Below are positions 19,440 to 28,223 of a stretch of 64,000 nucleotides of DNA, piece by piece (the stretch's first letter is position 1; each line of letters starts with the position of its first letter). A program made the position numbers and the translations under genes. The DNA is taken from positions 2,294,001-2,358,000 of the forward strand of contig JAJTWR010000431.1 of assembly GCA_021613335.1 (NCBI GenBank), read 5' to 3'. The notes beneath the pieces are model-generated. The model was not told the DNA's origin and made no database searches. It saw only the letters and a list, made by a program, of their open reading frames with translations. This stretch comes from Whitmania pigra (Eukaryota > Annelida > Clitellata > Hirudinida > Haemopidae).

Positions 19440-20387
19440 CTAACCGAGGATGCGGGCGCTCATGGTGAGCGCCGCTTGATGGGCGAGGTAGCCGACGAGG
19501 CTCAAGGCGCGCGCATCATAACCTTCGCCGCCGAGCGGATTGGCGAGGAGGAGGCAACCGAAGGCTCGTCCCTGGGTCATCATTGGAGCGGCAAGCACCG
19601 CTCGCAGATTTTTCGAAACAAAGGCGCCACAGGCATTCGCCAACTCTCCGCAGTTCCCGATGCCGTTCGCGGCAATCCGGATGCCCTCGGCGGCAGAAAA
19701 GCCCACGAAGCCAGTTCCAGCGGGAACGACTGCTTCCTTGAGTAGGGGCGGGCGCGAGTTGAGTTTTCGGTAGGTGGCGCAGGTGAGGTCTCCGTCGGCG
19801 CCATCGGCGTGAAACACTGCTGCCAGATCCGACGGCACCTTTGAGAGTGCGAGTTCGAGCAGGTACTCCATCGCCGCACGGATGTTGGGAATCTCGTCCA
19901 CGGCTGGGATGTGCTCGAAGAGCTCCGTTAACTCCTCTTCGGTCGCTTTGCGCTCGCGAGCGATGGTGCTGTCGGAGGAGCGAAATTGTCCGATGGTCGC
20001 CGTCGGAAAGGTGAGCGGCTCTTCGAGCTCTTCCACCCGGGCAACTTCGACCCGCACGGGCTTGTAGAAGCTCGAACTCGACCCTTTGTAGCTCGCGAGC
20101 GCTTCCGGCGAGAAGGGCTCCCGCGAAGGGCGCTTCGTGCGCGAGCGGGCCGCGAGCATCGGGTCCACCGGCGAGATGCGGAAGCAGCGGCCCGTGTCCG
20201 CTTCGGACACGTCGACGGTGCCGTCCGCATGAAAGTCGACCAGCACTTGGTTGCAGAACGGCTCTTCAATCCGCAGGCGCTGCAGCCCCGCTTTGAGCGC
20301 CGCGAACCAGTCGTTCCCGGCAATGAGGAGTGCAGTGGGATGGGCAGTTGCCACCGTGGGCGGCACGAAAACCTCGAACGTATTCAT
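19440..20387 (-). CDS. GAF-domain protein
   Basis: A 315-residue cytosolic protein. The N-terminal 130 residues (EVFVPPTVATAHPTALLIAGNDWFAALKAG) are an unrecognised region found with regulatory proteins. The C-terminal 150 residues form a GAF sensor domain (AMEYLLELALSKVPSDLAAVF, then GTGFVGFSAAEGIRI and LAAPMMTQGRAFGCLLLANP). No output domain is present, so it may act through a partner. The ATG has a GGGAG ribosome site nine bases upstream. It is divergent from the ABC system at 20613. Confidence 0.8.
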   Translation of the reverse strand: MNTFEVFVPPTVATAHPTALLIAGNDWFAALKAGLQRLRIEEPFCNQVLVDFHADGTVDVSEADTGRCFRISPVDPMLAARSRTKRPSREPFSPEALASYKGSSSSFYKPVRVEVARVEELEEPLTFPTATIGQFRSSDSTIARERKATEEELTELFEHIPAVDEIPNIRAAMEYLLELALSKVPSDLAAVFHADGADGDLTCATYRKLNSRPPLLKEAVVPAGTGFVGFSAAEGIRIAANGIGNCGELANACGAFVSKNLRAVLAAPMMTQGRAFGCLLLANPLGGEGYDARALSLVGYLAHQAALTMSARILG

Positions 20388-20612
20388 GGATTTTGCTCCC
20401 TAGGCTTTCGGTCGCATCCCTGAGGTAATTGGGCTATGACGCCGCGTGTATTCCCTGTAGATGCTCGCATTTGGCCAGTTACACAGAATGTGGTTGCTCG
20501 ACTTTTGGCTACACCGATTTGGTAACAACCTGGAAGTTGCGCGGCTAGGTGATGCAGGGCGGGTGTCAGAGCGCACCCCGCGCGATGGTTCAGTCTTTGG
20601 AGGTACTTTCAG

Positions 20613-22271
20613 ATGAGACTCACTGCGTTTGGCCGTTTATTCCTGACCCTGATTGCGCTCGGAATTCTCGGATTCGTCGCCTACCAGAAGTTCGGTCCGG
20701 AGCTGCGAAGCTGGTCTGCTGGCGGCCAGCCTAGTGCTGCGCCGGAGAAGCGTGCGCCGGGCGCCGCTTCCAACGAAGTCACCAAGGACGACTTCCGCAA
20801 GGTGAGCATCGGGTTTGACGACGCGACCCGAGACTCGACGCTCGGCAAAGGCACCCGCGGCAAAGAGCTCGACGACGGCAAGCTCAATCGCCCGCTGAGG
20901 GTCGGCATCAACACCTGGGCTGGGCACTCGCCGGGCATCGTCGCCAACGGCGGCCTGCGCACTGCCGCGGGCAGCATCTACCAAAAGCGCTACGGCATCC
21001 AGGTGGAGTTCAAGTTGATTGAGGATCCGAGCGCCAAGCTCGCGGCCTTCATCTCCGGCGACATCGACGTCATGTGGGACACCGTCGATTCCTTTGCCCG
21101 CGAAGCGAGCCTGTTGAAGGAGAAGTCCATCCCCGCCAAGGCGATTATCCAGCAAGACTGGAGCCGCGGCGGCGACGGCATCGTCGCGCTGTCCTCCATC
21201 AAATCTATCGAGGATTTGAAGGGCAAGCGCATCGCCTCGACGCGCTACACGCCGTCGCACTGGCTCCTGCTGTTCCTCTTGAGCCAATCGGGGCTCACCA
21301 ACGAAGAGCGCGCGGCTGTCGAGCGGGACATCATCTTCACCGACGAAGCGCCGCAGGCCGCAGCGATGTTCAAGGCCGGGAAAGTCGATGCAGCGGTAAC
21401 TTGGGAGCCGGACCTCTCCGGCGCTGTCGCCGCTCGCGGGGCCGAGGCGCATATCCTGGTGTCCACCACCGCCGCCACCCACGTCATCGCGGACATCCTC
21501 GTGGCCCGCCAAGCGGTCGTCGACAAAGCCGGGCAGACCTTGAAGGCCTTCGTGGCCGGTTGGCTCGACGGCATCAGCGTCATGAAGGAAGACCCGCAGG
21601 GCACGAACCAGCTCATCGGCCGGGCGCTGAAGCTCACTCCCGACGACGTGTCCGGGATGCTCTCCGGGTTGAAGCTCACGCCGTTCGCGGACAACGCGCT
21701 CTTCTTCGGCATCGGCACGGAGGCTGCGCACCCGTACTTTGAAACCCTCTTCGACGGCGCGTTCGTCATCTGGCGCAAGAAGGGCGCAGTGACCGCAGTG
21801 GTCGACGCCGCAGACTATGCGGACTCGCGCTTCATCGCCGCCCTCGCGGAGAACTACGCCGGACAGAAAGTCGAAGAGTCCTTCGCGTTCAAGGACAAGC
21901 CGAAGCTCACCGACCGGGCGATTGTGAAGAAGCGCCTCTCCATCCACTTCTCCACCAACTCCGACGAAGTCATGCCCGGCAGCTTCTTCACCTTGGATTC
22001 GCTCGGCGAGACGATGCTCGCCTTCGGCAACACCTACCTCGAAGTCGAGGGCAACACCGACTCTCGCGGCAGCGAGCAGGCCAACCAGGAGCTCTCGAAG
22101 AAGCGCGCCGAGGCGGTGCGGAACTACCTCGTCACCAACTTCAAAATCGACCCCAAGCGCCTCGTCGCGCTGGGCCGAGGCAGCAAGAATCCGGTAGCCA
22201 CCAATGCGACCGAAGATGGGCGAGCGCTCAACCGGCGCACGGACATCAAGGTCATCCTCAATGCGCAGTAG
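20613..22271 (+). CDS. Membrane-anchored ABC solute-binding protein fused to OmpA-like domain
   Basis: A 552-residue protein. An uncleaved-looking N-terminal anchor (about residues 8-24, LFLTLIALGILGFVAYQ) is followed by a NitT/TauT/SsuA-type solute-binding domain (about 90-400: RVGINTWAGHSPGI, GDIDVMWDTVDSFA, ALSSIKSIEDLKGKRIA, AAVTWEPDLSGAVA). The C-terminal domain (about 440-552) is OmpA-like, with LEVEGNTDSRGSEQANQELS and the closing NRRTDIKV, including the Asp and Arg that bind diaminopimelate. It should bridge inner membrane and peptidoglycan while feeding the ABC permease next to it. The ATG has a GGAGGT site eight bases upstream. The 225-base upstream gap also contains a GC hairpin near 20559-20581. 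Confidence 0.88.
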   Translation: MRLTAFGRLFLTLIALGILGFVAYQKFGPELRSWSAGGQPSAAPEKRAPGAASNEVTKDDFRKVSIGFDDATRDSTLGKGTRGKELDDGKLNRPLRVGINTWAGHSPGIVANGGLRTAAGSIYQKRYGIQVEFKLIEDPSAKLAAFISGDIDVMWDTVDSFAREASLLKEKSIPAKAIIQQDWSRGGDGIVALSSIKSIEDLKGKRIASTRYTPSHWLLLFLLSQSGLTNEERAAVERDIIFTDEAPQAAAMFKAGKVDAAVTWEPDLSGAVAARGAEAHILVSTTAATHVIADILVARQAVVDKAGQTLKAFVAGWLDGISVMKEDPQGTNQLIGRALKLTPDDVSGMLSGLKLTPFADNALFFGIGTEAAHPYFETLFDGAFVIWRKKGAVTAVVDAADYADSRFIAALAENYAGQKVEESFAFKDKPKLTDRAIVKKRLSIHFSTNSDEVMPGSFFTLDSLGETMLAFGNTYLEVEGNTDSRGSEQANQELSKKRAEAVRNYLVTNFKIDPKRLVALGRGSKNPVATNATEDGRALNRRTDIKVILNAQ

Positions 22272-23103
22272 GCCAGCACCGCGCCTTCGCTCCCTCTTCG
22301 AGTTGCGCGCCCCGATTCCCTCGGCGGTCGGGTACGCGCTTGGCGCGGCCGCCGTCGCGCTGGTGCTCGTCGCCTGGTGTGTCGCGAGCTACGTGCAGGT
22401 CGATCGCGAGGGCGTACTGACGCCGCTCGTGCCGCACTACTTTCTGCCCGCGCCCGACGGCGTGCTGAAAGGGCTCTTCTATTTGATTTTTGAGCGCGAC
22501 CTCTTCGGGGCGCTCGCGGTGAGTGCGCTGCGCATCGCCAAGGCGATTGCGCTCTCCATTGCGGTGGCCTTCCCCTTGGGGATTGCGATGGGCAGCTTCG
22601 AGGCGGTGCGCCGGGCGCTGGAGCCGCTCGTGGCGCCGATGCGCTACTTGCCGATTACCGCTTTCATTCCGCTCCTCATCCTCTGGTTCGGCATCGACGA
22701 GGGCCAGAAGGTCGCCTTCCTCTTCCTCGGAACCTCTGTGTACTTGCTCCCGGCGGTCACCGATGCGGTGCGGGCGGTGCCGGAGCAGCTCGTGCAGACT
22801 GCGCTCACCTTGGGTGCGACGCGCCTGCAGGTGGTCCGCACGGTGCTGGTCCCGGCGGCGCTCCCGCAGATTTTCGATGGGTTCCGGGTGCTCAACGCAA
22901 TCTCCTGGACGTACATCATCCTCGCGGAGATCGTAAATCCCCAGAGCGGCATCGGCTACATCCTCCGGCTCGCGGACCAGCACTTGAAGCCGGAGTGGAG
23001 CTTCGCGGGGATATTCGTCGTCGGCGTGGTAGGTATTCTCACCGACCTGACCATCCGGGGAGTGAACCAACTCCTCTTCCACGACCAGAGAAGCAATGGT
23101 TGA
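22261..23103 (+). CDS. ABC transporter permease (NitT/TauT type)
   Basis: A 280-residue inner-membrane protein with about six helices and the EAA loop that contacts the ATPase (ALTLGATRLQVVRTVLVPAALPQ, read as the GATRLQVV-x-LVPAALP pattern). The ATG at 22261 lies inside the last codons of the binding-protein gene (11-base overlap). A GTG at 22204 would be entirely within it and is rejected. An extended periplasmic loop (YVQVDREGVLTPLVPHYFLP) sits after helix 1. Confidence 0.92.
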   Translation: MRSRPAPRLRSLFELRAPIPSAVGYALGAAAVALVLVAWCVASYVQVDREGVLTPLVPHYFLPAPDGVLKGLFYLIFERDLFGALAVSALRIAKAIALSIAVAFPLGIAMGSFEAVRRALEPLVAPMRYLPITAFIPLLILWFGIDEGQKVAFLFLGTSVYLLPAVTDAVRAVPEQLVQTALTLGATRLQVVRTVLVPAALPQIFDGFRVLNAISWTYIILAEIVNPQSGIGYILRLADQHLKPEWSFAGIFVVGVVGILTDLTIRGVNQLLFHDQRSNG

Positions 23104-23908
23104 CGCCGCTCCCAAACTGGAAATTCGGGACCTCTCGGTGAGCTACCTCACCCGCGAGGGGAGCACCATCGACGCGGTGGACCGTCTGAGTCTGCGCATC
23201 GACAACAAACCCGACATCGGCGAGCTGGCGGTCTTCTTGGGCCCCTCCGGCTGTGGCAAGAGCACCATCCTCCGCGCGGTGGCCGGGCTCCTGGAGCCGA
23301 CGCGCGGCGAGATTTTTTCCGACGGCGAACCCGTGCGCGGTACCGGCAAAGACCGGGGCATGGTGTTTCAGAGCTACACCAGCTTCGACTGGCTCACGGT
23401 GCGGGAGAATGTCGAGTACGGCCCGCGGCTGCGCGGCGTGCCCAAGGTGGAGCGGCGGCGCGACGCGGAGACCATCATCGAGCAGGTCGGCCTCAAAGAG
23501 TTCATCGACGCCTACCCCAAGGAGCTGTCCGGGGGCATGAAGCAGCGGGTCGCCATCGCCCGCACCTTGATGAACAAGCCGCGGCTCCTCCTCATGGACG
23601 AGCCCTTCGGGGCGCTCGACCCGCAGACCCGTTGGGGGATGCAGACGCTCATCCTCGATGTGCTTCGCCGCCAAGACAACACGGTGCTCTTCGTGACCCA
23701 CGACGTCGAGGAGGCAGTCTTCCTCGCCGATACAATCTTCGTGCTCTCCGCGCGCCCGGCCAAAGTGCTGCACGTGGTGCCGATGCCGTACTTTGCTTCC
23801 CGCGACCGGGAGGTAAAGCGCACCCCCGAATTTCGGGATGCAGTGGTGAAGGTGATGGACCTCTTGTACATCTCCCAAGTGCAAGGGAACATCCGCGTGG
23901 GGTTGTGA
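23096..23908 (+). CDS. ABC transporter ATP-binding protein (NitT/TauT type)
   Basis: A 270-residue ATPase with Walker A GPSGCGKST, Q-loop VFQSYTSFDWLTV, signature LSGGMKQRVAIART, Walker B LLLMDEPFGALD and H-loop FVTHDVEEA. It powers the permease encoded just upstream (8-base overlap). The family transports nitrate, taurine, sulfonates or pyrimidine precursors; the substrate is not evident here. The stop TGA shares its last base with the ATG of the next gene. Confidence 0.94.
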   Translation: MVDAAPKLEIRDLSVSYLTREGSTIDAVDRLSLRIDNKPDIGELAVFLGPSGCGKSTILRAVAGLLEPTRGEIFSDGEPVRGTGKDRGMVFQSYTSFDWLTVRENVEYGPRLRGVPKVERRRDAETIIEQVGLKEFIDAYPKELSGGMKQRVAIARTLMNKPRLLLMDEPFGALDPQTRWGMQTLILDVLRRQDNTVLFVTHDVEEAVFLADTIFVLSARPAKVLHVVPMPYFASRDREVKRTPEFRDAVVKVMDLLYISQVQGNIRVGL

Positions 23909-24741
23909 TGGCTCGCGAAGTGAACTTCTTTCGAGCAGCCTTTATGAACGCCTACAACCTAGGCTTGCTCGTCGCTGGGGGCTTCGTCGCCGTCGCCCTC
24001 CAGGACTGGCTGCTCGGCGCGGCCGTCGTCGGCCTCGAAGCGCTCTGGCTCGGAGTCGGCCCTTCGCTCCCGGCGTTTCAGCGCGCCGCCACCGCCGCCC
24101 AGGAGACTGAGCGGCGCAAAGAAGCGATTGAGCGGGTGAAGGAGCTCTGCAAGAGCCTGCCTCGGGAGTGGACCGAACGGGTCGGTGCGCTCGGGAGCAT
24201 GCTCTGGGAAGTGGACCGGGATTTGCGGCGCAACCCGAGCTTCGAAGCGGCGGCCCTCGCCGCAGAGCTGGGGCGCATCGAAGCGCTCCTCGAAAAATTT
24301 GCCGGGCTCGCCGAGTCGTCGTACCGGGCGGAAGAGTACATCGCTCGCTTCGACGACGCAGACCTCCAGCGGCGGGAGCGGGAAGCGCGGCGCATCGTCG
24401 AGTCCTCGCCGGACTCGGAGCTGCGCTCCCTTGCGGCGAAGAACGCCTCCATCCTCGAAAGTCGCCGACGCGCTTTCGCCGACATCCGCACCTTCCACGC
24501 GACGACGCTGCAGCAGATGAGCCTCCTCGAAAACACGGTGCGGCTCCTGCACGATCGAGCACTCACCATGACGAGTTCCTCGGAGCTCACCCATCAGCTC
24601 GACGAGCTCGTCGGCACTTCCGACGCGATGGCGACGAGCGCCCGAGAAGTGCAGGGGCTGATGAATGTGGCGCAGCTCCCACCCGTCGACGCTACCGCGA
24701 GCGAAGAACGTACGCCCGCGAACAAACGCATCCGCTTGTGA
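23908..24741 (+). CDS. Membrane-anchored coiled-coil protein of the ABC operon
   Basis: A 277-residue protein starting at ATG 23908 (TGATG overlap with the ATPase gene). Two adjacent hydrophobic helices (about residues 14-50, NLGLLVAGGFVAVALQDWLL and VGLEALWLGVGP) form a membrane hairpin. The rest is a long charged coiled coil (RVKELCKSLPREWTERVG through RREREARRIVE and FHATTLQQMSLLENTVRLLHD). I recognise no family. Its position as the fourth coupled gene implies a role with the transporter, perhaps assembly or regulation. Confidence 0.75.
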   Translation: MAREVNFFRAAFMNAYNLGLLVAGGFVAVALQDWLLGAAVVGLEALWLGVGPSLPAFQRAATAAQETERRKEAIERVKELCKSLPREWTERVGALGSMLWEVDRDLRRNPSFEAAALAAELGRIEALLEKFAGLAESSYRAEEYIARFDDADLQRREREARRIVESSPDSELRSLAAKNASILESRRRAFADIRTFHATTLQQMSLLENTVRLLHDRALTMTSSSELTHQLDELVGTSDAMATSAREVQGLMNVAQLPPVDATASEERTPANKRIRL

Positions 24742-24747
24742 GCGCCC

Positions 24748-25971
24748 TTACGGAAAGGTGAATGCGCCGCGCCAGACCCCACCGCCGTAGCCGCCGAAAG
24801 TCGGTGCTGGTTCGTTATGGCGGGGGCGATTGTCGTGTGGGTGTGAGTGGTAGCTGGGCGCTGGGAGCGCGAAGTAGGTCGCTGTGCCGACGATGAGTAT
24901 TGCGGCTGCGACAGCGGCGACAATCCATCCTCGGCGCGATGTGGTGTGGTGCACGCGTGGGGTCGGGAGTTGTTGCCAAGGGGCGACTTTCGGTGCGAGC
25001 GCCGGGTGGGCGCCGGGCAAGGATGCCACAGGTCCACCGAGAACAGTGACGCTGGTCACTCGCCGCTCGACCGTCGGCTCAAGCGTTGGCTCCGGCGGGG
25101 GAGGGCCGACCGGGGCGCGCGCAACGGTCGGCGCAGCGGCCGGCGCTGGAGGTGCGACTGGAGCCGGTGGAGCAGCAACTCCCGCGGCCGGCTCCGGCGG
25201 AGCAACAGCCACTGCGCTCTTGCGCGGTGCCTCCACCGCGGGCTCCGGCGGCGGAGCTTGTTTCGTGGCTACCGGCAATTGGTACTCCCCACGGCGCACG
25301 ATCAGGAGGTATTGGACTGCCTCCGGTCGGCGAGCGGCGTTGGCGGGAGCCAATTGGAGGAACGCCTCAAACGATGCCACAGCACCGGGAACATCGCCCA
25401 AGTGGTGCTGACACATGGCGATGTCGTAGAGGATGCCGGGCAGCGGCTCTTCGGCATACGCGAGGCGGTAGTTGGCGAGCGCTCGCTCGTAATCGCCGAC
25501 GCGGAAGGCCTCGGTGGCGATGGCGAGCTTGCTCGGCGTCAATGGCTTCGCCGCTTTGGTTTCGGAGGCTCCGGCTTCAGCTTCTTTGACAGTTTCCTTG
25601 GCGAGTTCCTTAGCGTCGAGCTCTTCTTGGGAAACATCCTCGTCCGCTTCTTCCACGTCATTCGCTGAGGCGGCTTCGGCCTTTGAGGAGTTTGCCTCAT
25701 CCGCGTTTGCGGCGCTCTCCGCTGCTGGATGCTCGGCCGAGGAGGTTTCAGTCACGGTCACCTTGGACTCTGTGATCGTGACCTTTTGCGGGAGCACCTT
25801 CTGCAGGAGCGGCTTCGAAGGAGCCGTCACCTTGTCGGGCAGCCGTTTCGAGGGAAGGGAGGGGCTCGTTTGTCCTTGTGCCAGGACGAATCCAGGGGTA
25901 GCCGAGAGGAAAAAAACCGCTGTCCACATCAAACTTCTCGGTTTTAAACAGTGACTTCGTGCAATATGCAT
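24748..25971 (-). CDS. Exported TPR protein with Pro/Ala-rich linker and C-terminal membrane helix
   Basis: A 407-residue protein with a signal peptide (SLMWTAVFFLSATPGFVLAQ), an acidic Ala/Glu-rich segment (about 75-145), and a TPR pair (about 150-220: AFRVGDYERALANYRLAY and YDIAMCQHHLGDVPGAVASFEAF). A long Pro/Ala linker and a transmembrane helix near 345-365 (GWIVAAVAAAILIVGTATYF) follow, then a His/Gly-rich tail. This layout is common in myxobacterial TPR proteins of unknown role. The ATG has an AAGGA site eight to nine bases upstream. It converges with the coiled-coil gene, six bases apart, and is divergent from menB. Confidence 0.75.
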   Translation of the reverse strand: MHIARSHCLKPRSLMWTAVFFLSATPGFVLAQGQTSPSLPSKRLPDKVTAPSKPLLQKVLPQKVTITESKVTVTETSSAEHPAAESAANADEANSSKAEAASANDVEEADEDVSQEELDAKELAKETVKEAEAGASETKAAKPLTPSKLAIATEAFRVGDYERALANYRLAYAEEPLPGILYDIAMCQHHLGDVPGAVASFEAFLQLAPANAARRPEAVQYLLIVRRGEYQLPVATKQAPPPEPAVEAPRKSAVAVAPPEPAAGVAAPPAPVAPPAPAAAPTVARAPVGPPPPEPTLEPTVERRVTSVTVLGGPVASLPGAHPALAPKVAPWQQLPTPRVHHTTSRRGWIVAAVAAAILIVGTATYFALPAPSYHSHPHDNRPRHNEPAPTFGGYGGGVWRGAFTFP

Positions 25972-26061
25972 AAAGTTTTCCTTTGTCGCTTAGATGCCAG
26001 TGTTGCTCAAACTGCCCCTAGCTTAACATAAAACCTAAAATGCACGTGGTAACGTCAAAGT

Positions 26062-26961
26062 ATGGAAAAGGTATCCGACTTGTTTCAACCCTCCGCTTGG
26101 CAACCGGTAAAAGGTCACTCGTTTACAGATGTCACTTTTCACCGGGCTGTAGACCAAGGGACAGTGCGCATCGCCATCAACCGTCCAGAAGTTCGCAACG
26201 CGTTTCGACCGCGTACCGTCGATGAACTCGCCCGAGCCCTCGAAGCTACGAGATTTATGGTGGATGTCGGCTGCGTGTTGCTCACCGGAAACGGCCCCTC
26301 GCCGAAAGACGGAGGGTGGGCCTTCTGCTCCGGCGGGGACCAGCGCATCCGTGGCCCCGATGGCTACCAATATGGGCCGGAAGATGCGGCGCTCGACCCG
26401 GCGGGGTTGGGGCGACTCCACATCCTCGAAGTTCAACGGCAGATCCGCTTCCTCCCCAAAGTGGTGATAGCGGTTGTTCCCGGTTGGGCGGTCGGCGGCG
26501 GGCATTCGCTCCATGTGGTGTGCGATTTGACCATCGCTAGCGCCGAGCACGCGCGCTTCAAGCAGACCGACCCCGACGTGGCGAGCTTCGACTCAGGCTT
26601 CGGCTCGGCATTGCTCGCTCGACAAATTGGTCAAAAGCGCGCCCGGGAAATCTTCTTCATCGGGAAGAACTACTCCGCCCAAGAAGCCTTCGGGATGGGC
26701 ATGGTGAACGCAGTCGTGCCCCATGCGGAACTTGAACAGGAAGCGCTCAAGTGGGGTGCGGCCATCAACGCCAAGAGCCCGACAGCGATAAAAATGCTCA
26801 AATACGGCTTCAACCTCCCCGACGACGGGCTCGTCGGCCAGCAGCTCTTCGCTGGCGAGGCGACCCGCCTTGCCTACGGCACCGACGAGGCGCAGGAGGG
26901 TCGCGACGCTTTCGTCGAGAAGCGTAAGCCCTCATTTTCTGGATACCCTTGGACCTATTGA
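26062..26961 (+). CDS. menB: 1,4-dihydroxy-2-naphthoyl-CoA synthase
   Basis: Crotonase-fold enzyme closing the second ring in menaquinone synthesis. The 299-residue protein has FCSGGDQRIRG (oxyanion/substrate loop) and VVIAVVPGWAVGGGHSLH. The C-terminal EGRDAFVEKRKPSFSGYPW is the distinctive MenB ending that separates it from other enoyl-CoA hydratases. The other men genes are not in the window. Its stop overlaps the start of the ceramidase-like gene. Confidence 0.95.
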   Translation: MEKVSDLFQPSAWQPVKGHSFTDVTFHRAVDQGTVRIAINRPEVRNAFRPRTVDELARALEATRFMVDVGCVLLTGNGPSPKDGGWAFCSGGDQRIRGPDGYQYGPEDAALDPAGLGRLHILEVQRQIRFLPKVVIAVVPGWAVGGGHSLHVVCDLTIASAEHARFKQTDPDVASFDSGFGSALLARQIGQKRAREIFFIGKNYSAQEAFGMGMVNAVVPHAELEQEALKWGAAINAKSPTAIKMLKYGFNLPDDGLVGQQLFAGEATRLAYGTDEAQEGRDAFVEKRKPSFSGYPWTY

Positions 26962-28223
26962 GGTCGAAGGGCCGCATCCTCGCGGTGCTCGCGGTTCTGC
27001 TCGTTGCGCTCGGAGTTTGGGCGGGGCGCGACCGCTGTTTCGACGGCGTGCGTGCGCCAATGGTGGTGCTTGCGAAGTCGTCGACCGAGCCCCTGCGCGG
27101 CGGCGTCGGCAGCGCAGAACTCTCGGTGCACCTGCCCGCAGCGCTCGCGGGTTACGGCCCGATGCGCCCCAAAGCAACGAGCCAAGGAGCGCCGCTTGTG
27201 ACCCGAGCGTTGGTGCTCGCTTCGGGCAAGGTGCTGGTCGGGCTCGTGGAGCTCGAGGTGCTGTATGCCACCGAGCGAGTACGCGCGGCGATTGCTGCGG
27301 GCTTTCCCGGCGTCGTGCTGGTGACTGCGAGCCACACCCACGCGGCGCCCTCTGGCTACGACGAGCGCTTCCTCGCACGCACGCTCGTCGCGGGCGCGCA
27401 CTCGCAAGCCGTTGAACGCGCCCTTGTCGAAGGCGCGCGAGAAGCGCTCGCCGAAGCGCAGCGATCGCTCGCGCCGGTGACGGTGGAGGTGTCGCGGGGC
27501 GTCGCTGCGTCGTTCAACCGCCCGCGGACCGGCAGCACGGTAGATGCGCGCCTCACGCTCGTGCGCTTCACCGCCGGGAGACCAGTGGGAGAGCTCATCA
27601 TCTACTCGGCGCACCCGACGCTCGTCGGGGCCGCGGCCAAGAGCGTCGACCCGGATTGGCCGGGGCGGCTCGCGCAGGTGCGCGGCGCGGAGAGCGGAGC
27701 TGTGGCGCTCGTGCTCCAGGGCGCCGGTGGCAACGCTCGCACCCAGGGCGTGAACGAGCCCGAGGACTACGCGAAGGCCCTCGACGGCGCGTTGCGTGCG
27801 CTGCCGACGGAGAGCCTTACGGCCCCGAGCCTCGCCGTGGCAGAAGTGCGGGTGGACTTGGGGCGAGCTGCGCTGCACCGGGCGACGCTTGCGCCGCTGC
27901 GGCGCGTGGCAGAGAACGCTCTCTGCTCGTCGCTGCCGCGGGAGACGACACTCACCGCGCTCGACCTCAACGGTCTGCGGCTGCTCTTTACCGGCTTCGA
28001 GGTTTCCGCGGAGGAGGGCCGCCGCCTCGAAGAGGCCGCGAACGTCGAGCGGGTCCTGGGCCTGACCGGCGACTACCTGGGGTACTTGGAGCCTTCTCTC
28101 GTTGCCCAAACTCGGGGCGGCGAGTCGGCGCAGCAGTACTACGAGAGCGCGGCGGCAACCCGCGTCGAGGCTGCGGCCGCGCTGGTCGGCTCCGCACTTC
28201 GCTCGTCGATGAATCCTCGCTGA
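26958..28223 (+). CDS. Neutral/alkaline ceramidase-like protein
   Basis: A 421-residue protein with an N-terminal hydrophobic segment (ILAVLAVLLVALGVWAG) that should anchor or export it. It resembles the N-terminal catalytic domain of neutral/alkaline non-lysosomal ceramidases: GGVGSAELSVHLPAALAGYG near the start, the metal-ligand-like SHTHAAPSG, a second histidine in SAHPTLVG, LQGAGGNARTQG, and GDYLGYLEP near the end. Ceramidases are normally longer (about 650 residues with a C-terminal domain), so this is a short relative. The TTG at 26958 overlaps the menB stop (TTGA); another in-frame TTG at 26949 is possible. The last 236 bases overlap the antisense yhbY gene. Confidence 0.7.
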   Translation: MRSKGRILAVLAVLLVALGVWAGRDRCFDGVRAPMVVLAKSSTEPLRGGVGSAELSVHLPAALAGYGPMRPKATSQGAPLVTRALVLASGKVLVGLVELEVLYATERVRAAIAAGFPGVVLVTASHTHAAPSGYDERFLARTLVAGAHSQAVERALVEGAREALAEAQRSLAPVTVEVSRGVAASFNRPRTGSTVDARLTLVRFTAGRPVGELIIYSAHPTLVGAAAKSVDPDWPGRLAQVRGAESGAVALVLQGAGGNARTQGVNEPEDYAKALDGALRALPTESLTAPSLAVAEVRVDLGRAALHRATLAPLRRVAENALCSSLPRETTLTALDLNGLRLLFTGFEVSAEEGRRLEEAANVERVLGLTGDYLGYLEPSLVAQTRGGESAQQYYESAAATRVEAAAALVGSALRSSMNPR

